DNA of 25,943 nucleotides from CBDTTW01 sp965363675 (GCA_965363675.1 CBDTTW010000019.1:1-25943), one strand, 5' to 3'; shown: positions 1 through 7,356, numbered from the stretch's first letter. Made by a program: numbers and translations. The notes: a model not told the origin generated them from the sequence alone.

Positions 1-1125
1 TGGACACGCACGGGCTGGCGGCCGGCCGCCTGGTATGCCCGAGGCTTCGGCGGCGGCGCGGGCGTACATGCCGCCGGCGCGTACGCCTTCGAGCAGCGCC
101 GCCTCCACGCCGGGGCGACCGTCTGGCCCGCAGTGCTCGCAGGCGCCGGAGAAGCCGCCTCCCGCCCCGAGCGCTACACCGGCATCGACTTCGGCGTGCG
201 CTACGCCACGGACCCCGAGTTCTCCAAAGGCCGCGCCTCGACGACGCTACAGGCCGAGCAGCGCCTGGGCGTCGTGGGCGCGCGCATCGCGCAGGAGCGC
301 CTGCTGGGCCGCGCCCGCCGGCCCTCGGGGCCGCGCCTGACCCTCGCCGCCGACGCCTACCTCGGCGCGCGGGGCAACCTCACGGGGCGTTACCCCGGCG
401 GCGGCCTCCCCGACGACCACCTGGGCGCGCGCGCCTGGGCCGCCCTCGACGGCCGCCGCCGCGCCGCCGCGCTCGGCCTCCGCGCCGAGGTCGGCTCGCT
501 CCTGGAGGTAGGCGGCCAAGATGCGCCCGTCGGATGGCTGAGGGCCGGGATGCACGCCGAGCGCACGGCGACGCGCGGCGCCTGGCGCGGCGGCGCAACG
601 CTGGCGGCGAGCCTCGGCACGCGGCGCCTTCCCGCCTACCGGCGCGCTCTCCCCGGCGGCGCCCCGGCGCTCGAAGCCTGGGAGAGCGCCGCCTACCGCA
701 GCCTTGCCGCCCCCCTGCCCCTGGCCCACACCCGCCGGGTTTACGCCACGGACGGCGCCGGGCCGCTCGCCTACGGCCTCGGCCGCGCCTTTGCCGGCGC
801 GCGGCGGCTCGCAGCGACGCTCGAATGGGGGCGCTCCCCGGCGCCGGGCGTGCGGCTGCTGCGGCCGCTCGTCGCGGCGGCCTATGCAGCGGCGGGGGCC
901 ACGGGCGGCGCCTCCGGGCAAAGCGGCGCCTTCCTGGCCGAGGCGGGGGGCGTGCTCCGGCTGCCGGTCTACGAATGGGCGCCGCTCCGGCGGTGGACGC
1001 GGCAATCCGAGGCGTTGCAGCAGCTCGCCCTGGAGCTGCGCCTGCCGCTCTGGCTCAGCGATCCCCAGGACGCGGATGCACGGGGGCCGGTGGCGGTGCG
1101 GTGGCTCGTGGGGGTGCGCCTTTAG
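1..1125 (+). CDS. outer-membrane beta-barrel protein, C-terminal part (5' end outside window)
   Basis: The reading frame is open from the first base of the window, so the true start lies to the left; about 374 residues are visible. I do not recognise the family. The visible part is rich in Gly, Ala, Arg and aromatic residues, with alternating polar/hydrophobic stretches separated by short turns. It ends in an amphipathic strand (VAVRWLVGVRL), the kind of terminus used by outer-membrane barrels for BAM recognition. No catalytic motif is visible. It could be the barrel end of a larger surface protein or protease. The stop codon overlaps the stop of the convergent cdsA gene within a TTAG. Assignment to the outer membrane is inferred from sequence texture only. 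Confidence 0.6.
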   Translation, partial: WTRTGWRPAAWYARGFGGGAGVHAAGAYAFEQRRLHAGATVWPAVLAGAGEAASRPERYTGIDFGVRYATDPEFSKGRASTTLQAEQRLGVVGARIAQERLLGRARRPSGPRLTLAADAYLGARGNLTGRYPGGGLPDDHLGARAWAALDGRRRAAALGLRAEVGSLLEVGGQDAPVGWLRAGMHAERTATRGAWRGGATLAASLGTRRLPAYRRALPGGAPALEAWESAAYRSLAAPLPLAHTRRVYATDGAGPLAYGLGRAFAGARRLAATLEWGRSPAPGVRLLRPLVAAAYAAAGATGGASGQSGAFLAEAGGVLRLPVYEWAPLRRWTRQSEALQQLALELRLPLWLSDPQDADARGPVAVRWLVGVRL

Positions 1126-1952
1126 CCCGTAGCCCACCACCCCGCCGCAAAGCGCAGGTAGAGGTATACCAGCGGCGCCGCCACGATGAGCGCGTCGAAG
1201 CGGTCGAGCACGCCGCCGTGGCCGGGCAGAAGGGCGCCGGAGTCCTTGATGCCCGCGGCCCGCTTCAGGCGGCTCTCGGCCAGATCGCCGAGCTGGCTTA
1301 CGACGCCGCAGATCAGCGCCAGCGCCGCCAGATGCACCGGCGGCAACAACGAGGGCGCCGCCAGATGCAGCGCAGCGGCCGTCAGAGCCGCGCCGAGCAC
1401 GCCGCCCACGGCGCCCTCAACGGTTTTCTTCGGGGAAACCGTAGGGGCCAACGGGCGCCGCCCTATGGCGCGGCCCACGACGTAGGCCGCCGTGTCGGTG
1501 GCCCAGATGAGCAGGAACACGGCGAGCGTGAGCCCGAACGCCTGCCCGTCGGTCGGGCCCGCCGCGCCGGGAAGGCGCAGAGCGCCTAGGGCGGCGAAGC
1601 CGAGCACCGGGTAGGCAAGGCCGAAAACGGTCACGGCCAGCCGCTCCAGCGGCCGCTCGGCGCCGTCGGGCATCCCGAGCGGCGCCAGCGTCAGCAGCGC
1701 CAGCCCCGCCCCCAGCACGGGCAGCGCCGCCGGGGCCAGCGGCGCGACAGCCAGCAATAAGCCCAGGGCCAGGCCCGGCCCCACGAGCGGCTTGACCCCC
1801 GAGGCGCGCGCCATTCGGTAGAGTTCGTGCTGCCCGGCGAGCGCCAGCGCCGCCGTGAGCAGCCCGAACGCCGGGCCGCCGACGTAGCACACGCCCAGGA
1901 GCACGGGCGCCCCGACGAGGCCGGTCAGGATGCGCTGCGTGGTGTTCGTCAA
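1122..1952 (-). CDS. cdsA: phosphatidate cytidylyltransferase CdsA
   Basis: CdsA makes CDP-diacylglycerol from CTP and phosphatidic acid, the branch point for bacterial phospholipid synthesis, in the inner membrane. The 276-residue length is normal for the family. Several hydrophobic membrane segments fill the protein. The family signature is complete near residues 227-253: ESRLKRAAGIKDSG followed by LLPGHGGVLDRFD, with the conserved Lys-Asp, His-Gly-Gly and Asp-Arg-x-Asp residues that bind metal and substrate. The upstream SPKKTVEG segment (about 173-180) is also typical. It starts 18 bases after the DUF2007 gene, so it is probably the last gene of the CPBP-DUF2007-cdsA transcript. Its stop overlaps the stop of the convergent gene on the other strand. 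Confidence 0.96.
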   Translation of the reverse strand: MTNTTQRILTGLVGAPVLLGVCYVGGPAFGLLTAALALAGQHELYRMARASGVKPLVGPGLALGLLLAVAPLAPAALPVLGAGLALLTLAPLGMPDGAERPLERLAVTVFGLAYPVLGFAALGALRLPGAAGPTDGQAFGLTLAVFLLIWATDTAAYVVGRAIGRRPLAPTVSPKKTVEGAVGGVLGAALTAAALHLAAPSLLPPVHLAALALICGVVSQLGDLAESRLKRAAGIKDSGALLPGHGGVLDRFDALIVAAPLVYLYLRFAAGWWATG

Positions 1953-1970
1953 GAGGCGGCCCCGGCTGCG

Positions 1971-2357
1971 CTACTGCTGCGCGTCGTCATCGTCGGCGGG
2001 GTCCGGCATCGAAAGGCGGATGCTCTCGATGCCGGAGTCGAGCATCGCTTCCTGCTCCGGATTGTAGCGGTCCTCGACCGTCGGATCGGCGTCCATGGCC
2101 GCCTCCGTAATCTCGGCCTCCGTGGGCGGAGCCGCCGCCAGGAACGCCTTCGCCTCGTCGGCGCGTTCGGGCGGCGCCATGACCTGCACGGCCGCCATGT
2201 CCCCGATCGTCAGGTTGAACGAGTGGTCGCGCTGGGTATAAACCACCGCCGGGATGCCCGCGTCGTCCAGGCGGTCCCGCACGATGTCGGCTTCGTAATC
2301 CGTCGTGCAGTGGTGCACGACCACCCAGCTTTCGTAAGACTGCTGATCTTCTATCAT
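1971..2357 (-). CDS. DUF2007 domain protein (putative signal-transducing protein)
   Basis: A 128-residue soluble protein. Residues about 9-70 match the DUF2007 pattern: an opening strand WVVVHHC, a helix containing the acidic TDYEADIVRDRLDDAGIP segment (access to two adjacent positions of a ferredoxin-like fold), and a closing VQVMAPPERADEAKAFL segment. The C-terminal 55 residues are acidic and probably disordered, ending in DDDDAQQ. The family is annotated as putative signal transducing; no biochemical role is established. The start ATG overlaps the TGA of the upstream CPBP gene (ATGA), which implies translational coupling, and cdsA follows 18 bases downstream. The frame stays open far upstream of this ATG, but that part is a shadow of the CPBP gene. 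Confidence 0.85.
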   Translation of the reverse strand: MIEDQQSYESWVVVHHCTTDYEADIVRDRLDDAGIPAVVYTQRDHSFNLTIGDMAAVQVMAPPERADEAKAFLAAAPPTEAEITEAAMDADPTVEDRYNPEQEAMLDSGIESIRLSMPDPADDDDAQQ

Positions 2358-3370
2358 GAGCCGGCTTCCTCCGAAGTGTAAGAGAGATGGGTTGCGGCGG
2401 TCTGGTTCGCCGCCTCCGAAGCGGCCAGCAGGCCCTCGGCGCGGCGATGCACCATCACCACGATGCCGACGAAGAGCGCGGCGCCCAGAACGGCCAGATA
2501 CCACGGGAGGTTCAGTTGCTCCACGTCCTCGATGCCCAGCTCGGGGTGGCGCGCCACGTACGCGCCCAGCGCGACCGCGAATGCGTTGTTGGCGAAGTGT
2601 ACGACGACCGGCGCCCACAAGCTCCCGGTGCGCCAGGCTAAATACGCCAGATAAACGCCCAGTAACGAAAGCGGAACGACCTGCGTGATCCGCAGGTGGT
2701 ACAGCCCGAACAAAATGCCCGAAAAGGCGATGCCCGCCGCCGCCCCAAAGGCGCGCTCGCCCTGGCGCTGCACGTAGCCCCGGAAAAGCAGTTCCTCGCA
2801 GAAGGCAGGCGTCAGGGCCAGCATGAACAGGTTGAGCGGCACGTTGGTCTCGTTGCCGAGCAGTTGCGCGATCAGGTCGAGCTGCTGCTGCTCGAACTCG
2901 CGCAGCCACTCCGGCAGCGGCAGGGTGCTGTTGACCGAGCCCAGCCACTCCACGACCGGCAGCAGCGCAAAAAGCCCCGCCAGCCCGAGCGCCAGCAGCG
3001 CCGGGTCGGGCGCGCGCAGCCGCAAGAGCGCCGCCGGCCGCGTGGTGCTCATCCGGGCCAAGAGGTACGCCGGCACGGCCAGCCCGAGGTACTGCCCGAT
3101 GGTGTTGGCCGAGATCAGCGAGCGCCCGTGCGCGGCCAGGTCGGTCGTCATGGCCGCCAGCAGCTCATCCGGCGCGACGCCCTCGGCCAGCAGAAACGCC
3201 ACCACGGCCAACGGGCTGATCAGGACCTGAAACAGCACGAAGCATAGCAGCAGCGCCAGCACGGCCATCCAGCCCGGCGCGTAGGCGTTGCGCTCCAGCA
3301 CGCCGTCGAGCGGAAAGCGGCGAAACGGGTCCCACGGGTCGGCGAGCGCGCGCCGCGAGGGTGGCTCCAT
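2354..3370 (-). CDS. CPBP-family intramembrane metalloprotease (CAAX/Abi type)
   Basis: A 338-residue multi-pass membrane protein of the CPBP (CAAX protease and bacteriocin-processing) family. These are intramembrane glutamate/metalloproteases that cleave peptides or modified proteins within the bilayer. All three family motifs are present: EELLFR (Glu192, Glu193, Arg197), FGLYH (Phe221, His225) and HFANN (His258, Asn262). About eight hydrophobic segments are visible, starting with the one near residues 34-62. It overlaps the DUF2007 gene by 4 bases and lies 108 bases downstream of the sigma factor gene. A TATCTTG element about 35 bases upstream of the ATG may give it its own promoter. The substrate cannot be inferred; linkage to cdsA suggests envelope work. 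Confidence 0.92.
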   Translation of the reverse strand: MEPPSRRALADPWDPFRRFPLDGVLERNAYAPGWMAVLALLLCFVLFQVLISPLAVVAFLLAEGVAPDELLAAMTTDLAAHGRSLISANTIGQYLGLAVPAYLLARMSTTRPAALLRLRAPDPALLALGLAGLFALLPVVEWLGSVNSTLPLPEWLREFEQQQLDLIAQLLGNETNVPLNLFMLALTPAFCEELLFRGYVQRQGERAFGAAAGIAFSGILFGLYHLRITQVVPLSLLGVYLAYLAWRTGSLWAPVVVHFANNAFAVALGAYVARHPELGIEDVEQLNLPWYLAVLGAALFVGIVVMVHRRAEGLLAASEAANQTAATHLSYTSEEAGS

Positions 3371-3405
3371 AGATCAGCGAGGTAAAAGATGCAGGGGGCG
3401 GCTTG

Positions 3406-3412
3406 CAAGATA
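3406..3412 (-). promoter_or_regulatory. possible Bacteroidota-type -7 element (TATCTTG) for the CPBP gene
   Basis: Read on the minus strand this is TATCTTG, a TAnnTTG match, in an otherwise very GC-rich gap. It sits about 36 bases before the CPBP start codon. No convincing -33 element is visible, so this rests on the motif and its position only. Confidence 0.35.
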
Positions 3413-3415
3413 CGC

Positions 3416-3465
3416 GCCGCCGCCGCAAAACGGCAGACTCCTTCGCTTACGGCCGCCGCCGCAAA
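3416..3465. repeat. short direct repeat (GCCGCCGCCGCAAA, two copies)
   Basis: The 14-base sequence GCCGCCGCCGCAAA occurs at 3416-3429 and again at 3452-3465, in the gap between the sigma factor gene and the CPBP gene. The second copy lies upstream of the candidate CPBP promoter in transcription direction. It could be a binding site pair or simple GC-rich repetition. Confidence 0.5.
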
Positions 3466-3478
3466 GGTTGCGCGCCGC

Positions 3479-4342
3479 CTACCCCAGCGCGTCGGCCGCC
3501 TTCAGGGTGCGGCGCAGGCGGTTGAAGATGGTGCGCAGCCGCGTGTACACGTACTTGTGGCTGTCGTAGCGCATCGCGTCGGCGATCTGCACGGCCGTCA
3601 TGTCCTGCTCGAAGCGCAGCAGCACGAGCAGGCGGTCCTCCTCGGCCAGCGTTTCGAGGGCGCTGTTGAGCGTCTCCAGCGCGTCCCCGTCGGGCAGCCC
3701 CGGCTCGAAGGCATCCGCATCCTCCAGGTCCATCGTCTCGAAGCCGTCCTCGGCCATCTCGTCGATGGAGAGCGTCGGGCGGTTGGAGTTGAGCGCGGCC
3801 AGCAGCAGCCAGCGCTTTTTCACCGAGAGCAGTTCGTCAATGCGCTGGATGGACGCGACTACGTCCGAGGGGGTGCACTCCACGCCATGCTTGCCGATGA
3901 TGACTTCCGCGATGTCCTCGTGCCGAAAACGCTCCTGATAGTAGTACCGGAACACGAGCTGCTCCAGGCGGTCGAGCCGCCCAAGCACCGATTGCGGCAC
4001 GGATACGGCCTTGTGCCGCCGGAACCGGTCGCGGCAAGCGTTCGCCACGACGACGCTGAGCCAGGGCGGCAGTTCGCTGTCGGCGCGGAAGCGTCGCAGC
4101 GCGCCGTAGTCGTTGGCGCGCAGCTTCTCGCAGACGGACGTGTAGACCTCCATGACCTCGTCTACGTCCCGCATGAACCGCCGGATCATGCGCAGCAGCA
4201 TCGTGCTGTAGCGCGCCAGCAGCTCGGTGTACGCGCCGTCGGGGTCGTGCTGGAAGCGGCGCACGAGCGCAGCGTCGTCGTGCGGGCTGCTGGGGTCCCG
4301 TTCGACGAGTCGGAGCGGCGAGGAGGGCTTGGCCCAGGTCAT
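3479..4342 (-). CDS. sigma-70 family RNA polymerase sigma factor (ECF-like, atypical)
   Basis: An alternative sigma factor that would redirect RNA polymerase to a specific promoter set. A region-2 segment is visible just after the N terminus: the FQHDPDGAYTELLARY helix, then RMIRRFMRDVDEVMEVYTSV and a run ending in NACRDRFRRHK, typical of sigma 2.1-2.4. The C-terminal 60 residues are a region-4 helix-turn-helix (LETLAEEDRLLVLLRFEQ, then TAVQIADAM). Unusually, the middle contains a second region-4-like stretch (RLEQLVFRYYYQERFRHEDI), followed by an acidic linker. The protein is longer than a standard ECF factor of about 180-200 residues. I chose the ATG giving 287 residues; an in-frame TTG at 4396 would add 18. 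No anti-sigma gene is adjacent. It is divergent from the tRNA gene. Confidence 0.85.
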   Translation of the reverse strand: MTWAKPSSPLRLVERDPSSPHDDAALVRRFQHDPDGAYTELLARYSTMLLRMIRRFMRDVDEVMEVYTSVCEKLRANDYGALRRFRADSELPPWLSVVVANACRDRFRRHKAVSVPQSVLGRLDRLEQLVFRYYYQERFRHEDIAEVIIGKHGVECTPSDVVASIQRIDELLSVKKRWLLLAALNSNRPTLSIDEMAEDGFETMDLEDADAFEPGLPDGDALETLNSALETLAEEDRLLVLLRFEQDMTAVQIADAMRYDSHKYVYTRLRTIFNRLRRTLKAADALG

Positions 4343-4426
4343 GCAGGTTCGGGATGCAGCGCCTCGGCGGGCGCAAAAGGTCTCGTGCGGTATCAACCTC
4401 TTCCCGAAGGCTCCCCTCCACTACGC

Positions 4427-4455
4427 TTGACTACCGCCTTACGGGGCGATATATT
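4427..4455 (+). promoter_or_regulatory. promoter of tRNA-Arg
   Basis: A -35 box TTGACT (4427-4432) is separated by exactly 17 bases from a -10 box TATATT (4450-4455), which also reads TATATTG as a Bacteroidota-like -7 element. Transcription would start about 5 bases before the mature tRNA end at 4467. This is the best housekeeping-type promoter visible in the window. Confidence 0.8.
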
Positions 4456-4466
4456 GAGGGTTCAAT

Positions 4467-4540
4467 GCGCTAGTAGCTCAGCTGGATAGAGCGTTGGATT
4501 CCGGTTCCAAAGGTCGGGGGTTCGAATCCTCCCTAGCGTA
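4467..4540 (+). tRNA. tRNA-Arg (anticodon CCG)
   Basis: The 74-base sequence folds as a complete cloverleaf. The acceptor stem GCGCTAG pairs with CTAGCGT (first pair G-U, rest canonical). The D-stem GCTC pairs with GAGC. The anticodon stem TTGGA pairs with TCCAA around the loop TTCCGGT, giving anticodon CCG, which decodes CGG. The T-stem is GGGGG/CCTCC with one G-U pair around TTCGAAT. The discriminator is A, as in most bacterial tRNA-Arg. CCA is not encoded, so it must be added after transcription. It is a single gene with its own promoter and terminator. Confidence 0.97.
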
Positions 4541-4559
4541 CGCGCCGCCCCGGCGGCCT

Positions 4560-4597
4560 GAAGCCTCGGCTCTCGGAGCCGGGGCTTCTGCTTTTTC
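4560..4597 (+). terminator. intrinsic terminator after tRNA-Arg
   Basis: A 12-base-pair GC-rich stem (4560-4571 with 4577-4588, one G-T pair) around a 5-base loop is followed by TGCTTTTT. It lies 20 bases past the tRNA, as expected for a Rho-independent terminator of this transcript. Confidence 0.85.
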
Positions 4598-4769
4598 CGC
4601 CGGTTTCGCCGCGCGCCCGCCGCCCTCGCCTCGAAACTCGGCAGCGGCGATTTACGGATCGTACCCCTGCCGTTACCAAAGTGCTCTCCGCTGCGGCCTT
4701 CCGGCGCCGCTTCGGCTTTCCCGGTCTCAGGGGCCAAAGCTGTGCCACAATGCCGCCCGCGCCGGGGCG

Positions 4770-5153
4770 TCAGAACATCGTGTTGCCGTGGGCCGACGCC
4801 TCGGGCACGATTTGCAGCACGTCCCAGTGCTCGACGATCTTGCCCCGATCGTCAAAGCGAAAAATGTCTATGCCCGCGTATTCGTGGTCGCCGGGCCACT
4901 CCTGGCGGCAGTGCAGCGCCACCAGGTCGCCTTCGGCAAGCGCCCGCACGAAATGGACGCGCTTGCCCGGATATGCTGCGGCCATACGGTTGAAGTACGC
5001 CACAAACGCTTCTTTTCCGTCGCCCACGTGCGGATTGTGCTGCGTGTACGTCTCCCCTACGTAGCGGGCTACGGCCTCCTCCGGACGGCACTGGTTGAAC
5101 ATGAGGTCATAGAAGGCCATGGCGTTGGCTTTGTTAACGGCGGTCTGCTCCAT
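4770..5153 (-). CDS. SnoaL-like / NTF2-fold protein
   Basis: A 127-residue protein of the SnoaL-like part of the NTF2-fold superfamily, small cone-shaped domains used as cyclases, isomerases or ligand-binding proteins. Typical features are the N-terminal helix with FYDLMFNQCRPEEAVARYV, then YTQHNPHVGDGKEAFVAYF, and the closing strands GIDIFRFDDRGKIVEHWDVL and QIVPEA. The QHNP segment and the HWD near residue 110 match the COG4922-type predicted aldol-condensing group. It is a single-gene unit, divergent from the downstream lipoprotein gene. The substrate cannot be deduced and catalysis is not assured for this family. Confidence 0.85.
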   Translation of the reverse strand: MEQTAVNKANAMAFYDLMFNQCRPEEAVARYVGETYTQHNPHVGDGKEAFVAYFNRMAAAYPGKRVHFVRALAEGDLVALHCRQEWPGDHEYAGIDIFRFDDRGKIVEHWDVLQIVPEASAHGNTMF

Positions 5154-5316
5154 AGCGCCCCCCTCTGTGGATAGGCGGAGCGACGCAGGGCGCTCCGGTG
5201 AGGTGAAAATGTAAATATGCGCCTCCCCCTGCGCCGAAGCAGGCGCCCGGCGCGTTCATGCCGGAGACGCGCCGAAGAGCGCCTCCCCAAAGCCCACGCA
5301 TACCTCCTGTAAGACC
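5154..5316. promoter_or_regulatory. divergent intergenic region between SnoaL-like and META-lipoprotein genes
   Basis: This gap must hold the promoters of both divergent genes. On the minus strand, 5206-5213 reads TACATTTT, close to the TAnnTTTG -7 consensus. Two small inverted repeats are visible: GGAGCG/CGCTCC (5177-5182 with 5191-5196) and CCTGC/GCAGG (5228-5232 with 5239-5243). They could be operator or leader hairpins. No plus-strand promoter is convincing. Confidence 0.35.
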
Positions 5317-6366
5317 ATGCCCACGAACCGTTTGTTGCTGCTGTGCCTTGCCGCCCTGGTGGGCTGCGCCGGACCGCGCGAGGCCGACCCGCCGCCGCCT
5401 TTCGAACTCTCCGGGACCTCCTGGCGGCTCCTCCCCGAGCCGGGCGCTTCCGTCCCGGCCCCCGATGAGCCGGCGGCCACGGCGCTGTTCTCGGACGGGC
5501 GCCGCATCGCCGGCTCCACGGGCTGCAACCGCTACTTCGGCGAGTACGAGCAGGACAGCGACCGCCTGATCCTCTCCCGCGTGGGCTCTACGCGCATGGC
5601 GTGCGCCCCCCCGGCTATGGCGCGCGAAGCCGACTTCCTCGGCCGCCTCGAACGCGTGGCGCGCTGGTCCGTCGCAGGCGACACGCTCCTGCTGAAGGAT
5701 GAAGCCGGAGCGGCCGTACTGCGCTTCCAGCGACAGGATGCGGCCCCCGGCGACGTGGGCGAGATGCTGCCCCAGCCCACCGGCCAGACGCACGTGTTCG
5801 AGTGCGCCCCGCCCCAAGGCGAGGCTTTCAGCTTCACCCTCCGCACCGGCCCCGGCGAGGCGGCCGTGTGGCTGCCTGCGCGCTTCGGCGGCCGCTACCT
5901 CGTGCTGGGGCAGGCCCGCGCCGCCGGCGGCGCCCGCTACGAAGGCGACGGCGTGACGGTCTGGAACAAGGGCGACGAAGCCGTCCTGGAGGTCGGCGAC
6001 GCCGCGTTTCCCGGCTGCACGCGCAACCCCGCACGCGCCGCCTGGGAGGACGCCCGCCGCCTCGGCGTAGACTTCCGCGCCGTGGGCCAGGAACCCGGCT
6101 GGCTGCTGGAGATCGACGCCGAGCGGTCGCTGCGCTTCCTGTACGACTACGGCGCGCGCGAGATCACGGCTCCGGCGCCCAAGCCCGTCACGGCCGGAGG
6201 GCGCACCGTGTACCGCCTCGCCACGGCGCAGGGCGCCCTTGTCGTCGAGATCGAGCCTGCGCCCTGCGCCGACGCCATGAGCGGCGAAGCGTTCGAGGCG
6301 CGCGTGACCGTCGCGGTGGGCGGCGCGGCGTACGCAGGCTGCGGCCGGGCGCTCGGGCAGGGTTAG
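5317..6366 (+). CDS. lipoprotein with META (HslJ-like), MliC-like and COG3650-like domains
   Basis: A 349-residue predicted lipoprotein: a short hydrophobic leader ends in lipobox LVGC with Cys17. Three domains follow. The META domain (about 31-138) shows ELSGTSWRL and GSTGCNRYFGEY, as in heat-shock protein HslJ. The MliC-like domain (about 159-236) shows FECAPPQGEAFSF and ARYEGDGVTVWNKGDEAVLE, the pattern of membrane-bound inhibitors of C-type lysozyme. The COG3650-like domain (about 251-345) shows FRAVGQEPGWLLEI, DYGA and PCADAMSGEAFEARV. MliC proteins sit in the envelope and protect peptidoglycan from lysozyme; META proteins are linked to stress and drug tolerance. A role in envelope defence is likely but inferred. 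Its stop overlaps the stop of the convergent vanZ-like gene. Confidence 0.88.
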   Translation: MPTNRLLLLCLAALVGCAGPREADPPPPFELSGTSWRLLPEPGASVPAPDEPAATALFSDGRRIAGSTGCNRYFGEYEQDSDRLILSRVGSTRMACAPPAMAREADFLGRLERVARWSVAGDTLLLKDEAGAAVLRFQRQDAAPGDVGEMLPQPTGQTHVFECAPPQGEAFSFTLRTGPGEAAVWLPARFGGRYLVLGQARAAGGARYEGDGVTVWNKGDEAVLEVGDAAFPGCTRNPARAAWEDARRLGVDFRAVGQEPGWLLEIDAERSLRFLYDYGAREITAPAPKPVTAGGRTVYRLATAQGALVVEIEPAPCADAMSGEAFEARVTVAVGGAAYAGCGRALGQG

Positions 6367-6914
6367 TAGATGCGGTAGAAAAACGCCATCGACGCCATGC
6401 CGCCCGCCATGAGCGAAAGGGCAAGGGCAAGGGCGACCCCGCCGCTCCGCCCCTGTGCGCGCCGGTATGCCGCGTAGCCGAGCACGCCGCCGAGCGTGTT
6501 CAGCAGCAGATCGTCCACGTCGGCCACCCCGATGCCGAGGAGATACTGCGTCATTTCGAGCGCGAGGCTCACGTCGAACACTACCAGCGCCACCCGCAGC
6601 CGCCCGCGCAGGGGCGTCATGAGCGCCGGCAGCGCCGCGCCGAGCGGGGCGAACAGCAGCACGTTCCCGGCGATGTTGAGCACCTTGCTCGTCGTGCTGA
6701 AGCCGCCGCCGAACAGGATGAACGCAAGCGTGGCTCCCGGACGCAGATTGACTTCCTGGCCGCCGGGGCGCACCGTGCGCAGCAGCCACCCGATGGCGTG
6801 CAGCGGAAACTCCTTGAACACGATCACGCGCCCGAGCAGCAGCAGGTACATCGCCAGCATCAGCCAGCACGCGGCGCGCAGCGCCGGAGCGCCCGGCGGC
6901 CTAGCGGGCAGCAT
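6363..6914 (-). CDS. VanZ-like family membrane protein
   Basis: A 183-residue membrane protein with about five hydrophobic segments. VanZ-family marks are the NIAGNVLLFAPLGAALP segment and the later EMTQYLLGIGVADVDD plus LLNTLGGVLGY segment, with the conserved acidic pair preceding the last helices. VanZ gives low-level teicoplanin resistance in enterococci, but most family members are uncharacterised envelope proteins and no glycopeptide cassette is present here. The ATG lies inside the last codons of fucU (14-base overlap), implying coupled translation. The stop shares a TTAG with the convergent lipoprotein gene. Confidence 0.88.
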   Translation of the reverse strand: MLPARPPGAPALRAACWLMLAMYLLLLGRVIVFKEFPLHAIGWLLRTVRPGGQEVNLRPGATLAFILFGGGFSTTSKVLNIAGNVLLFAPLGAALPALMTPLRGRLRVALVVFDVSLALEMTQYLLGIGVADVDDLLLNTLGGVLGYAAYRRAQGRSGGVALALALSLMAGGMASMAFFYRIY

Positions 6915-7356
6915 CGAAGCCCGGCATAGGCGGCGTGACGCCCTTTTTCAGGATAAGGTTGCCGTACTTGGCCGTCTCGCCCGTCATGACGACGGCGAAG
7001 GCCCGCCGGGCGCGCTCGTAGAAAGCGAAGCGCTCGACGCGCTCGGCGGGCGGCGTCCCCGGCCACACCCGGTCCACGACGCGGCGGTAGGCGGCCTCCA
7101 CGGCGGGGTCGAGCGTGTCGCCGGGCGCGGCGTCCATCATGGCGAGGGGCGCCGGCGCGTAGGCGTCGAGGGCGAACAGCGGCAGGATGCCCTCCAGCAA
7201 GGCCGCAACCGGGAGGCCGTCGGCGCGGAGCACGCGCGCGCCCAGGGCTTCGCCCGGAAAATGCGCATCGGCCAGCACGATTTCATCGCCGTGGCCCATG
7301 CGGCACAGCGCGGCCAGCAGGTCCGGCCCGACGACCGGCGATATGCCTACGAGCAT
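6901..7356 (-). CDS. fucU: RbsD/FucU-family sugar mutarotase (L-fucose mutarotase-like)
   Basis: The enzyme interconverts alpha and beta anomers of L-fucose (or another pyranose) in the cytosol. The 151-residue product begins MLVGISPVVGPDLL, the usual family start, so I rejected the upstream in-frame codon at 7404. The catalytic His22 lies in MGHGDEIVLADAHFP with Asp30 nearby, and the C-terminal RARRAFAVVMTGETAKYGN and LILKKGV segments are hallmark FucU sequence. E. coli FucU is 140 residues. No other fucose genes are nearby, so the sugar substrate is uncertain. It overlaps the vanZ-like gene by 14 bases. A TATATTG element lies about 46 bases upstream. Confidence 0.92.
   Translation of the reverse strand: MLVGISPVVGPDLLAALCRMGHGDEIVLADAHFPGEALGARVLRADGLPVAALLEGILPLFALDAYAPAPLAMMDAAPGDTLDPAVEAAYRRVVDRVWPGTPPAERVERFAFYERARRAFAVVMTGETAKYGNLILKKGVTPPMPGFDAAR

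Noticed and set aside
4462..4737. A minus-strand open frame of 91 codons across the tRNA-Arg gene
   Set aside because: Its C-terminal end is the antisense translation of the tRNA (RIRTPDLWNRNPTLYPA), a well-known annotation artefact.
5134..6870. A long minus-strand frame of 578 codons antisense to the META/MliC lipoprotein
   Set aside because: It is low-complexity Arg/Ala/Gly/His sequence overlapping genes with recognised domains on both sides.
6363..6914. Glycopeptide resistance cassette suggested by the vanZ-like gene
   Set aside because: There are no vanH, vanA, vanX, vanR or vanS-like genes nearby, and VanZ-like proteins are common outside resistance clusters.
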